From assembly GCA_002292345.1 (NCBI GenBank), contig DBBT01000093.1, positions 21,381 through 37,555 on the forward strand: 16,175 nucleotides of DNA, written 5' to 3'. A model generated the notes under the pieces. The model was not told the origin of the DNA. It made no database searches and saw only the letters and a list, made by a program, of their open reading frames with translations. Numbering within the stretch: position 1 is the stretch's first letter; the number at the start of each line of letters is the position of its first letter. The stretch is from Opitutia bacterium UBA977. Lineage in GTDB: Bacteria; Verrucomicrobiota; Verrucomicrobiia; Opitutales; Coraliomargaritaceae. The translations under genes were made by a program, and so were the position numbers. Of this stretch, positions 1 to 7,241 are shown in pieces.

Positions 1-393
1 GCTTTGGTCGCGGATGCGGTTGGTCCAACTCCACGTGGCCGTCAGGCAGTGAACCCTGCGACACGCACTTTTCAAGGAATTCGCATTGAGATGAACGATG
101 AGTTGAGCGCGATAGAGCGTGGCCTGCCAGCAGCGTTTGATCGTCTTGCTCCGGGTGGTGTGCTCGCTGCAATAAGCTTCCATTCGCTCGAAGACCGTAT
201 CGTCAAGCGCTTCTGTCGTAAGATGGCAGGTCGCCCTGAGCACGCCAATGACTACCGGCCAATCGAGGAGCGCACTGTCCAAGCGAAAATGGTTTCAACT
301 CGCCCAATCCTTCCGACGGAAGAGGAAATTAAAATGAACCCACGTAGCCGCAGTGCCCGTATGCGCGCCATTCGTAAGCTTTCCAACGACTAA
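1..393 (+). CDS. rsmH: 16S rRNA (cytosine(1402)-N(4))-methyltransferase RsmH, 3' part
   Basis: Partial gene: the reading frame is open from the first base and ends at TAA 391-393, so only the C-terminal 130 residues are present. RsmH (MraW) uses S-adenosylmethionine to N4-methylate C1402 of 16S rRNA in the small-subunit P site. The visible part carries the family's most recognisable block: ATRTFQGIRIEMNDEL, then LPAAFDRLAPGGVLAAISFH and the hallmark SLEDRIVKRF, followed by the usual RPILPTEEEIKMNPRSRSARMRAIRK-type tail (split by a variable stretch). The start and the SAM-binding GxGxG region lie upstream of the window. It is the first gene seen of the dcw cluster, and the ftsL-like gene starts 13 bp after its stop, as in most bacteria. 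Identity is very secure. Confidence 0.97.
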   Translation, partial: ALVADAVGPTPRGRQAVNPATRTFQGIRIEMNDELSAIERGLPAAFDRLAPGGVLAAISFHSLEDRIVKRFCRKMAGRPEHANDYRPIEERTVQAKMVSTRPILPTEEEIKMNPRSRSARMRAIRKLSND

Positions 394-406
394 CTGGAAC
401 TACCCC

Positions 407-784
407 ATGACTAACATATCCCAAAAGGCCCGAGGCCATATTCTCTTTTTTGTGATCGCGACGATCGCGATCACTTTCGCTAGCGGCTTTGGCATCGTTT
501 GGATGCAGCAGCAGATTTCCCGCACAGCAAAGCGCAGTCAACAGATTGAGTCACAGTTCGCCGAAACCGTCCGTAAGCTGCGTTATCTCGACGAGCGTAT
601 TGCAACGATGCATCAGCCGGTTGTGCTCCAAGGCAAAGTAGCTGGTACACTTCGTCCTTCTTTAGATAACCAAATTGTCTGGGTCCGCGAAAGCGGCGGG
701 CCTAGTGGCCGAGCTTACGCAATCTCCGAGGCTGACGAAGCATCGATGGACTTGGCATTTCTCGACCTGAGCACTCAACGCTAA
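407..784 (+). CDS. ftsL: FtsL-like cell division protein
   Basis: A 125-residue bitopic membrane protein in the position normally held by ftsL, between rsmH and ftsI. A short cytoplasmic N-terminus (residues 1-11) is followed by one hydrophobic segment (about 12-34, rich in I, A, F and V). A Gln/Arg/Glu-rich helix then runs from about 35 to 68 with heptad-like spacing, suggesting a periplasmic coiled coil. FtsL works with FtsB and FtsQ to recruit and activate FtsW/FtsI at the septum. FtsL proteins share very little sequence, so the call rests on size, topology and gene order rather than on conserved residues. I chose ATG 407, which gives a proper short N-terminus. The same frame extends upstream to ATG 353 inside rsmH, but that would add 18 residues that look like out-of-frame rsmH. 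No Shine-Dalgarno sequence is visible. The membrane segment is encoded over a 9-bp inverted repeat (452-474). Confidence 0.75.
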   Translation: MTNISQKARGHILFFVIATIAITFASGFGIVWMQQQISRTAKRSQQIESQFAETVRKLRYLDERIATMHQPVVLQGKVAGTLRPSLDNQIVWVRESGGPSGRAYAISEADEASMDLAFLDLSTQR

Positions 785-802
785 CCAGCTAATCTACCTA
801 CT

Positions 803-997
803 ATGCATGTGACATCTGATTATTACCGTGGAGGGGAGCACCTACCAGCGACTCCGGATTCTCTTGTAGAGCACTCGAGTCGCTCTGTTCGTAATACGAA
901 AGAAATCCAAGTCGAACCGCTGCGTCCATCAAATAGTACCATGCGGAAACTCGCTCGTCACTACAAAGACAGTCACTCGCCGAAGTATAGCACTTAG
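803..997 (+). CDS. small basic protein of unknown function between ftsL and ftsI
   Basis: An ORF of 64 codons fills the 222-bp gap between the ftsL-like gene and ftsI, in the same direction. I do not recognise the product. It is hydrophilic, rich in Ser, Arg and His, with a basic C-terminal half (RKLARHYKDSHSPKYS) and no membrane segment, cysteines or known motif. Its stop codon TAG (995-997) overlaps the AGAGG ribosome binding site of ftsI, an arrangement compatible with translational coupling. There is no clear Shine-Dalgarno sequence before ATG 803, but most genes here lack one. It could be a lineage-specific division accessory protein or a chance ORF in a spacer. Conservation in related genomes would decide. 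Confidence 0.4.
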   Translation: MHVTSDYYRGGEHLPATPDSLVEHSSRSVRNTKEIQVEPLRPSNSTMRKLARHYKDSHSPKYST

Positions 998-1000
998 AGG
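996..1000 (+). promoter_or_regulatory. ribosome binding site of ftsI (AGAGG)
   Basis: AGAGG lies 6 nt (a run of six T) upstream of ATG 1007. It is one of only two clear Shine-Dalgarno sequences seen in the cluster and fixes the ftsI start. It overlaps the stop codon of the preceding small ORF. Confidence 0.7.
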
Positions 1001-1006
1001 TTTTTT

Positions 1007-2821
1007 ATGAGCAAAGCATTCGTATCCACAGCACGTGCAGCATTCGTTTCAACCGCAGTCGCTTTTGCGTTCTGTGTCTTGATCGGGCGTTTGTTCTACT
1101 TGCATGTCTGGGAGCAGCAGGAGCTACTTGAGCATGTTGAAAACAATCGTAGAATGGTGCAAATAGTTGAAGCACGTCGTGGTAATGTCTTGGATAATCG
1201 AGGTAACTTACTTGCGACAACGCATACTACAATTGACCTTGGCGTTGACCCGCAGTCTGTTCGCGAAGAAGATCGCGAAAAGTTACCAGCGCTCGCCGCA
1301 TTGATCGGTAAACCACTGTCGAAAATCGAAAAAACGATCACTACAAAGACGCGTAAAGGCTCTGCGCATTCTAAAGAAGTGAGTTTGATAAAATGGGCTT
1401 ATTTGGCCAAGGGACTGGATGAAGATACTTACGACTTAGTTTGTGAGTTGGGTATCAAAGGCGTATATGGTAATCGCAAATACAGCCGCACATATCCGAG
1501 TGGTCAACTAGCTGCGCATGTTTTGGGCTATGTGAACCACGAAGAAACTCCAGTGACTGGGGTCGAGCGTTTCTTTGATTACTATTTGCGTGGTCAAGAT
1601 GGCTGGCGCGAAACTGAGCGCGATGGTCGTCGTCGCGAAATGGCTCAGTTCCGTGAGCGTGAAGTGGATCCTACAGATGGCTTGAATGTGGCACTCAGCG
1701 TGGATCTCATGGTGCAGCACATTGTCGAAAAAGAGATCGCTCGTTTGGCTGCGGAATACGATCCACAGAGTGTCAGTATCATCGTAAGCGAACCATCGAC
1801 CGGTGCAGTGTTAGCGATGGCAAATTATCCGACCTACGATCCAAACGAATTTTTCAATACTAAAAAATATCCGATCGATTCGCAGCGCAATCGGGCGCTG
1901 ACCGATTTAATTGAGCCAGGCTCAACGTTCAAGATCGTACCTGCAGCTGCAGCATTAAATGAAGGAATTGTCGATCCTGCAGATATGTTTCAAACTGGCG
2001 TCGCACGTGTTAGCTACAAGGGCCGTTCACTCAAGCTCCCAGGTGATCACCATACATATGAGTCACTTTCGATGCACGATATCGTTGTAAAGTCGAGTAA
2101 TCGTGGCGCAGCACATCTCGGAATGAGATTAGGTGAGAATCGTTTGCACGACTACGCGCGATCCTTTGGATTTGGTGAAAAAACTGGTTTCGATTTGGGC
2201 GGTGAAGTTTCTGGTACATTGCATCCGGTTAAGAACTGGGATGGTCTGACGATCACACGTTTGCCGATGGGCCACGCTGTGAGTGCCACGCCGATGCAGA
2301 TTCATGGAGCAATGTCGGTGATTGCAAATAAGGGTGTGCTGATGGAGCCGTTGATTGCGCAACGTGTTTTTGATGCCGATGGTATTGATATGGTTCGCTT
2401 TTCGCCGAAAGCCAAACGGCGTGTGGTGTCCACTGAAGTGGCTAAAATAGTTGCCGATATGTTAGTCGATGTCGTCGGTAAAGAGGGCACTGCTCGCAGA
2501 GCGTTCATCGATAATTATTCTGTCGCTGGTAAGACAGGCACGACTCAGAAGATCATCAATGGTCAATATTCTCGGCAACATCACGTAGCTTCTTTTAGCG
2601 GATTTTTTCCTGCCGATAGACCTGCTTTAGTCATCACTGTTGTGGTGGATGATCCTCAGTCGAAGAGTGTTGGCTATGGGGGCACCGTCTCTGCTCCAGC
2701 CTTTCGTAATATTGCGGAAGCCTGTATCGCTTATTTAGGTATTCGGCCAGTCAAGCCGGATGCATCATTCCTAGCTTTAGAACACTCTCGATATGATCGG
2801 TCTCGCCGAATTTCAAATTAG
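1007..2821 (+). CDS. ftsI: peptidoglycan D,D-transpeptidase FtsI (class B penicillin-binding protein 3)
   Basis: A 604-residue class B PBP that cross-links peptidoglycan at the division septum, anchored in the inner membrane with its catalytic domain in the periplasm. A single N-terminal membrane segment spans about residues 11-33. It is followed by the pedestal/dimerisation domain with the typical RGNVLDNRGNLLA block (58-70). The transpeptidase domain shows all three active-site motifs in order: S306-T-F-K309 (nucleophile Ser306), S363-S-N365 and K509-T-G-T512. No PASTA domain follows, which fits the Gram-negative FtsI type rather than the Firmicute type. The start is supported by AGAGG 6 nt upstream. 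Its position between ftsL and murE is the classical dcw position. Function is secure. FtsI rather than a sporulation SpoVD-type paralogue is inferred from the context and the lack of PASTA. Confidence 0.96.
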   Translation: MSKAFVSTARAAFVSTAVAFAFCVLIGRLFYLHVWEQQELLEHVENNRRMVQIVEARRGNVLDNRGNLLATTHTTIDLGVDPQSVREEDREKLPALAALIGKPLSKIEKTITTKTRKGSAHSKEVSLIKWAYLAKGLDEDTYDLVCELGIKGVYGNRKYSRTYPSGQLAAHVLGYVNHEETPVTGVERFFDYYLRGQDGWRETERDGRRREMAQFREREVDPTDGLNVALSVDLMVQHIVEKEIARLAAEYDPQSVSIIVSEPSTGAVLAMANYPTYDPNEFFNTKKYPIDSQRNRALTDLIEPGSTFKIVPAAAALNEGIVDPADMFQTGVARVSYKGRSLKLPGDHHTYESLSMHDIVVKSSNRGAAHLGMRLGENRLHDYARSFGFGEKTGFDLGGEVSGTLHPVKNWDGLTITRLPMGHAVSATPMQIHGAMSVIANKGVLMEPLIAQRVFDADGIDMVRFSPKAKRRVVSTEVAKIVADMLVDVVGKEGTARRAFIDNYSVAGKTGTTQKIINGQYSRQHHVASFSGFFPADRPALVITVVVDDPQSKSVGYGGTVSAPAFRNIAEACIAYLGIRPVKPDASFLALEHSRYDRSRRISN

Positions 2822-2906
2822 CACACTGCTCACTTCGGTTAGCTCTCGCCAAAGTTACGCTCGAGCACTCAACGCCGACCAAGTGAACAATGATAATCGC
2901 TTTCCT

Positions 2907-4400
2907 ATGAACCCCAGTGTTCAGGAACTCATCGAAGATGTCGAACTCTTCGCGCGCAAGGGCGACGGTGATCACGCAGTAACTTGCTTAATTACTGATA
3001 GCCGGCGCGTTGTACCTGGCGCGCTATTTTTTGCGATAGGTGGTCTGCGCACGGATGGTAATTTCTATGTGGAAGAAGCGGCGGATCGTGGTGCAGTGAC
3101 GATCGTTACTGAACAAGATCTTGGAGCGCATTTCCCCATCGATTTTATTCAAGTGAAAGATGTACGCGAAACACTGGCACAGGTATCACGTCGTTTTTAT
3201 GATAATCCCGATGAGAAGTTGCGTATCGCAGGAGTCACTGGCACCAACGGCAAGACGACGGTCTCGATGCTAGCACAGCATTTAATCGGTGGTCATGATT
3301 TTGTGGGATTACTTGGTACAATTCGTTATGATCTGGGTAAGCGCACGCTGCCTTCATTCAAGACGACTCCCGAGTCCGTCGATGTATATGCATTGCTCGG
3401 TCAGATGGTGGATAACGGTTGCGAAGAAGCTGTGATAGAAATCAGTTCACACGGAATTGATCAGAAACGTGTGCATGGGCTTAATCTTGAAATCGCAGTA
3501 TTTCTGAATTTAACACAAGACCACATTGATTACCACAAGACAATGGAGGCCTACTATGAGGCGAAGAAAAGTCTCTTTATAGGTGGGACTGGTAAGGCAC
3601 CTAAGGTCGCGGTGATCAATATTGATTGCCCATACGGTAAACGTTTGCACGAGGATTTGCCGAATGGCTTAGCTTCAGTGACTTTTGGGCTGAATGGGGA
3701 TGCGTTGATTCGCGCTGATAATGTGCAGCTCTTCGCAGACCGTACTGAGTTTGATCTGATATGGCCCGAAGGCCAGGCTGCGGTCATATCACCCCTATTG
3801 GGTCGTTACAATGTAAGTAACTTGCTTGCCGCACTCGCGATCGGTCGCGCAAAAGGATATGACATCTTAGCGTTGCTGCATGCGTTACCAAGTTTCCCTG
3901 GTGTACCTGGCCGTATGGAGCGGATCAATGCAGGCCAGGAGTTTAACGTCCTTGTCGATTATGCGCATACCGATGATGCCTTGAAAAATGCTTGTGAAAT
4001 GTTGCAAGAGATCACAGCTGGTAAATTAATTGTGGTATGTGGGTGTGGCGGTGATCGCGACCGTAGTAAGCGTGCGCCGATGTTGCGTGCTGCCTTGGAA
4101 GGCGCCGCAACTGTCTTTGCCACTTCGGATAACCCACGATCCGAATCAGTTGAGCAAATATTTGAAGATATGCGTGAGGCCTGCACGCCGGACGTGGCGC
4201 AACGCGTGATGTTTATTAATGATCGTAAGCGCGCGATTTCATTGGCATTGGATGTCGCGTCTCCTGAAGACTGCGTGTTGATTGCAGGTAAGGGTCATGA
4301 GACTTTTCAAGAGTTCGATGGCACCGTGATTCCGTTTGACGACCGTCAAGTCGCTGGTGAATTAATTCGTCTTAAAGCACTTAATACTCAGGAGGCGTAG
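2907..4400 (+). CDS. murE: UDP-N-acetylmuramoyl-L-alanyl-D-glutamate--2,6-diaminopimelate ligase MurE
   Basis: A cytoplasmic ATP-dependent Mur ligase that adds the third stem-peptide amino acid to UDP-MurNAc-L-Ala-D-Glu. Visible motifs, counted from Met at 2907, are the N-terminal UDP-site DSRRV (31-35), the P-loop G112-T-N-G-K-T-T118, the HGIDQKRVHG block, NLTQDHIDYH, the EAKKSLF segment with the lysine usually carbamylated, and GKGHETFQ near the C-terminus. The signature D408-N-P-R411 predicts meso-diaminopimelate as substrate rather than lysine (known family rule). The product is 497 residues, normal for MurE. The frame is open back to ATG 2793, overlapping ftsI by 29 bp. The extra 38 residues look unlike any Mur ligase N-terminus, so I chose 2907, with lower certainty about the start than about the function. 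An 85-bp spacer separates it from ftsI. Confidence 0.95.
   Translation: MNPSVQELIEDVELFARKGDGDHAVTCLITDSRRVVPGALFFAIGGLRTDGNFYVEEAADRGAVTIVTEQDLGAHFPIDFIQVKDVRETLAQVSRRFYDNPDEKLRIAGVTGTNGKTTVSMLAQHLIGGHDFVGLLGTIRYDLGKRTLPSFKTTPESVDVYALLGQMVDNGCEEAVIEISSHGIDQKRVHGLNLEIAVFLNLTQDHIDYHKTMEAYYEAKKSLFIGGTGKAPKVAVINIDCPYGKRLHEDLPNGLASVTFGLNGDALIRADNVQLFADRTEFDLIWPEGQAAVISPLLGRYNVSNLLAALAIGRAKGYDILALLHALPSFPGVPGRMERINAGQEFNVLVDYAHTDDALKNACEMLQEITAGKLIVVCGCGGDRDRSKRAPMLRAALEGAATVFATSDNPRSESVEQIFEDMREACTPDVAQRVMFINDRKRAISLALDVASPEDCVLIAGKGHETFQEFDGTVIPFDDRQVAGELIRLKALNTQEA
4391..4395 (+). promoter_or_regulatory. ribosome binding site of murF (GGAGG)
   Basis: GGAGG inside the last codons of murE lies 12 nt before ATG 4408 and 24 nt before the alternative ATG 4420. 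It favours 4408 as the murF start, although the spacing is somewhat long. Confidence 0.6.
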
Positions 4401-4407
4401 TGTATCG

Positions 4408-5802
4408 ATGGGGATAGCTATGAGCCGTTTCGATCCTAAAGACATTGCTGCGTGGTCAAAAGGTGTTTGGCAACAGGATGAATTACCTAGCAAAATATCT
4501 GGATTCTGTTTTGACGCACGGCAATTGGAATCTGGCGAATGTTTTGTTGCCTTAAGTGGCGGTGCGCGAGACGGGCATGCATTTACTGCGCAAGCTGCCG
4601 AGCTAGGGGCAAAGGCATTGATAGTGGAGCACCCGCAGGCTGTTTCGCTGCCTCAATTAATTGTCGATGACTCACTGCTAGCGATGGGTGCAATCGGTGC
4701 GGGTGTGCGTCAACGTTTCGTTCACCCGGTCGTCGGTATCACTGGTAGTTGCGGTAAGACTTCGACCAAAGAGATTCTGCGCGGGTTGTTGGGCGAAAGC
4801 AGCACGCATGCGACCGCTGGCAATTGGAATAACCGCATCGGCGTGGCGATGACGTTGTTTGGACTCGATTCTGACCAGCATAATTTCGCGGTGATTGAGG
4901 CAGGTATTAATCAACCCGGTGAGATGGCTCAGTTGGGCACGATGATTGAGCCAGACTTGAGCCTTGTGACTAACATTGAGTCCGCACATTTAGAGCTGCT
5001 TGGTTCACTGGAACAGGTAGCTATTGAGAAGGCTGAACTGACGCTGCGTTCACGACTCAATGCGCCCGTAGTTCTACCTAACTCAGTCTTTCAGTATGCG
5101 CCGTTTACGGCCTGTGCAGAGCGGGCGCTAGTACTGGCAGCCGAGGGTGAGGAGGTGTCATTACAAGCGTCCCGTGTGATCCGTTACCGTCTGAATGTTG
5201 TGGGAACCGGGCATAGCAGCCTGCATTTACGCCAAGATACAAGCGATGAGCACTTTCAGATAGCAAGTCCGAGCGAGGGGATTTGTGCGAATGCTGCTCT
5301 GGCGATTATTGCGGCCCGTGAGCTAGGTATTACGGACGCTGTGATTCGTGAGCGTATTTCGGCATGGCAGCCATCTTCAAGTCGAGGACGTATTGCAACT
5401 CAGGGCGCGCAGACTTTTTATATCGATTGCTATAATGCCAATCCGGCGTCGATGAGAGATTCGCTTGCGGCATTTTGCCGCGCCACTTCCCCCAGTCAGG
5501 CGCGTTGCTATGTAATTGGGGCTATGAATGAGCTAGGCGCAGAGTCGCTGGCGTTGCATCGAGAAGTAGGGCGTCTGCTTAGCTTGCGAGCTGAAGATCG
5601 GGTGCTTTTCGTAGGGTCAAGTGCACTCACACAGGCATATACCGACGGTGCGATTGAGGTAGGTGCAGAACAGGCACAGCTTAATTGCTGTACGAATATC
5701 GAAAAAATGAAATCTTTCGTTGCTGATTTTGCGGGGGCGCTCTTTCTGAAGGGTAGTCGTTCCTACGCACTCGAAGAACTTTTACCGCTGGAATTACGCT
5801 GA
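4408..5802 (+). CDS. murF: UDP-N-acetylmuramoyl-tripeptide--D-alanyl-D-alanine ligase MurF
   Basis: A 464-residue Mur ligase that attaches D-Ala-D-Ala to the UDP-MurNAc-tripeptide in the cytoplasm, the last soluble step before MraY. The ATP-binding motif is T112-G-S-C-G-K-T-S (112-119), continuing into TKE as in MurF. It is followed by the MurF-typical NWNNRIGVA, EAGINQPGEM, NIESAHLELLGS and the late DCYNANPASM and GAMNELG blocks. The N-terminal domain has the expected DARQLESGECFVAL motif. The gene begins 7 bp after murE, with its ribosome binding site inside murE, suggesting translational coupling. An in-frame ATG at 4420 is an alternative start. Length and domain order are normal for the family. 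Confidence 0.96.
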   Translation: MGIAMSRFDPKDIAAWSKGVWQQDELPSKISGFCFDARQLESGECFVALSGGARDGHAFTAQAAELGAKALIVEHPQAVSLPQLIVDDSLLAMGAIGAGVRQRFVHPVVGITGSCGKTSTKEILRGLLGESSTHATAGNWNNRIGVAMTLFGLDSDQHNFAVIEAGINQPGEMAQLGTMIEPDLSLVTNIESAHLELLGSLEQVAIEKAELTLRSRLNAPVVLPNSVFQYAPFTACAERALVLAAEGEEVSLQASRVIRYRLNVVGTGHSSLHLRQDTSDEHFQIASPSEGICANAALAIIAARELGITDAVIRERISAWQPSSSRGRIATQGAQTFYIDCYNANPASMRDSLAAFCRATSPSQARCYVIGAMNELGAESLALHREVGRLLSLRAEDRVLFVGSSALTQAYTDGAIEVGAEQAQLNCCTNIEKMKSFVADFAGALFLKGSRSYALEELLPLELR

Positions 5803-5832
5803 TTTCAGATCTTAGACTTTCACTATTTAACA

Positions 5833-6933
5833 ATGCTCAGTTATCTCGCCGATTTTGAAGCCTACTTTGGGCCGCTCCGTCTTTTTCGTTATCTTACCCT
5901 GCGAGCCGCATTTGCCGGGCTGACCGCGATGGGGATCGGCTTCATTATCGGGCCTTGGCTATTTGCAAAGCTTCGCGCGTTGAGTGCCAAACAGTCGCTG
6001 CGCACCAAAGATGAGGTGGGTGTATTGGCGGATCTGCATGCCTCAAAATCGCAAACGCCGACAATGGGTGGGTTGATGATTTGTGTTTCTGTGATGGTCA
6101 GTGCAGTGCTGTGGGCACGGCCGAATGTTTATGTATATACTGGCCTGTTAGTTTATCTCGGCCTGACCGTGATCGGTTTTATCGATGATTATTTAAAAGT
6201 CGTAAAGAAGAACAGCGCCGGGCTTTCGGGTCGTTGGAAGTTGGCTGGGCAAGGGTTGCTCACTATTGTGGCGCTGCTAATGTTGCTGACGTGTCCTGAA
6301 TCTGCTGAGCGTATGCGCGAGTTGTGGGTGCCGTTTTATAAGGAAGTTCTGTGGTCGCATATGTCACTACTCTTTCTGGTACCATTCTTATTTCTAATTC
6401 TCGCAGGTTCGAGTAATGCGATTAATCTAACCGATGGAGTTGATGGTCTCGCGATTGGTTGCACAGTGACAGCTGCCATGGCGTTTGCGATTATGGCCTA
6501 TGCGGCGGGTAATACGATCATCGCCAATTATTTATTTATTAGTTACATTCCAGGTGCGGGTGAGTTGGCTGTAGTCTGCTCAGCGCTGCTCGGTGCGAGC
6601 CTTGCTTTTCTTTGGTATAACTCACATCCCGCTGAAGTCTTTATGGGTGATACCGGTTCGCTGGCACTGGGTGGTCTGATCGGGATGATTGCCTTTATGG
6701 TACATCAACCGCTGACTCTGATTATCGTGGGCGGTATTTTTGTAATGGAGGCGGGTTCGGTGATCCTGCAGGTCGGTTCTTTTAAATTACGTAAGAAGCG
6801 CATTTTCAGAATGTCACCGATACACCATCACTTTGAGCTCAAAGGCTGGCACGAGAACAAAGTCGTGATTCGTTTTTGGATTATCTCTCTAATTTTCGCG
6901 ATGGCTGGATTAGCGACGCTGAAACTCCGTTAG
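5833..6933 (+). CDS. mraY: phospho-N-acetylmuramoyl-pentapeptide-transferase MraY
   Basis: A 366-residue polytopic inner-membrane enzyme, with about ten hydrophobic helices, that transfers phospho-MurNAc-pentapeptide from UDP to undecaprenyl phosphate, giving lipid I. Family landmarks are TPTMGG (75-80), the Asp pair D118-D119 in GFIDDYLK, NLTDGVDGLAIG (198-209), MGDTGS with the catalytic Asp at 273, and the cytoplasmic loop PIHHHFELKGWHE (329-341) with the His triad. Length matches the usual 360 residues. It starts 30 bp after murF without a visible Shine-Dalgarno sequence. In most bacteria murD follows, but here the collinear run ends with this gene. Confidence 0.97.
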   Translation: MLSYLADFEAYFGPLRLFRYLTLRAAFAGLTAMGIGFIIGPWLFAKLRALSAKQSLRTKDEVGVLADLHASKSQTPTMGGLMICVSVMVSAVLWARPNVYVYTGLLVYLGLTVIGFIDDYLKVVKKNSAGLSGRWKLAGQGLLTIVALLMLLTCPESAERMRELWVPFYKEVLWSHMSLLFLVPFLFLILAGSSNAINLTDGVDGLAIGCTVTAAMAFAIMAYAAGNTIIANYLFISYIPGAGELAVVCSALLGASLAFLWYNSHPAEVFMGDTGSLALGGLIGMIAFMVHQPLTLIIVGGIFVMEAGSVILQVGSFKLRKKRIFRMSPIHHHFELKGWHENKVVIRFWIISLIFAMAGLATLKLR

Positions 6934-7182
6934 TGGTCATTCGATCGAAGCCGCAGCTAATATTCTCTAGACTGCAAGGCATCGCGTATAGCTTGGTGAG
7001 TGGCTACTTTGAATGTTATTCGAACCACATTAATATGGGTAGAGTGCGTTTAAGACTTCGTTATCTTGAGAGATCACTGGCTCATCTACACTAAATGATC
7101 TGCTTGCGGTTTTTGGCTTTAATAATTGCTCACGCTGGTGAGGAACTTGTCAATCTGGACTGGCACTTGGTGGGAAAGACAT
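6934..7182. other. gene-free spacer after mraY
   Basis: This is the first and larger part of the roughly 300-bp gap between mraY and ilvB; the rest is the terminator at 7183-7219. I see no credible gene. The short open frame running out of the mraY 3' end (to about 7094) does not resemble murD or anything I recognise. No tRNA or riboswitch was recognised. It marks the boundary where the dcw gene order breaks. Confidence 0.6.
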
Positions 7183-7219
7183 AAAAAAACGGCCACATCC
7201 GTAAGGAAGTGGCCGTTTT
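7183..7219 (-). terminator. intrinsic terminator of ilvB (possibly bidirectional)
   Basis: Perfect 11-bp arms AAAACGGCCAC (7186-7196) and GTGGCCGTTTT (7209-7219) enclose a 12-nt loop that can form an extra 3-bp stem closed by GTAA. Read on the minus strand, the hairpin is followed by seven T residues (complement of 7183-7189) and sits 23 bp after the ilvB stop. In the plus direction only four T follow, so it may stop mraY transcripts less efficiently. Confidence 0.9.
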
Positions 7220-7241
7220 AGGAAAAAGGAGTGGTCGCGGC

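Noticed and set aside
2793..2906. Upstream extension of murE overlapping ftsI
   Set aside because: The 38 extra residues do not resemble a MurE N-terminus. Met at 2907 starts the normal family sequence.
6876..7094. Open frame running out of the mraY 3' end as a possible murD remnant
   Set aside because: The translation shows no Mur ligase motif and overlaps the mraY C-terminus out of frame.
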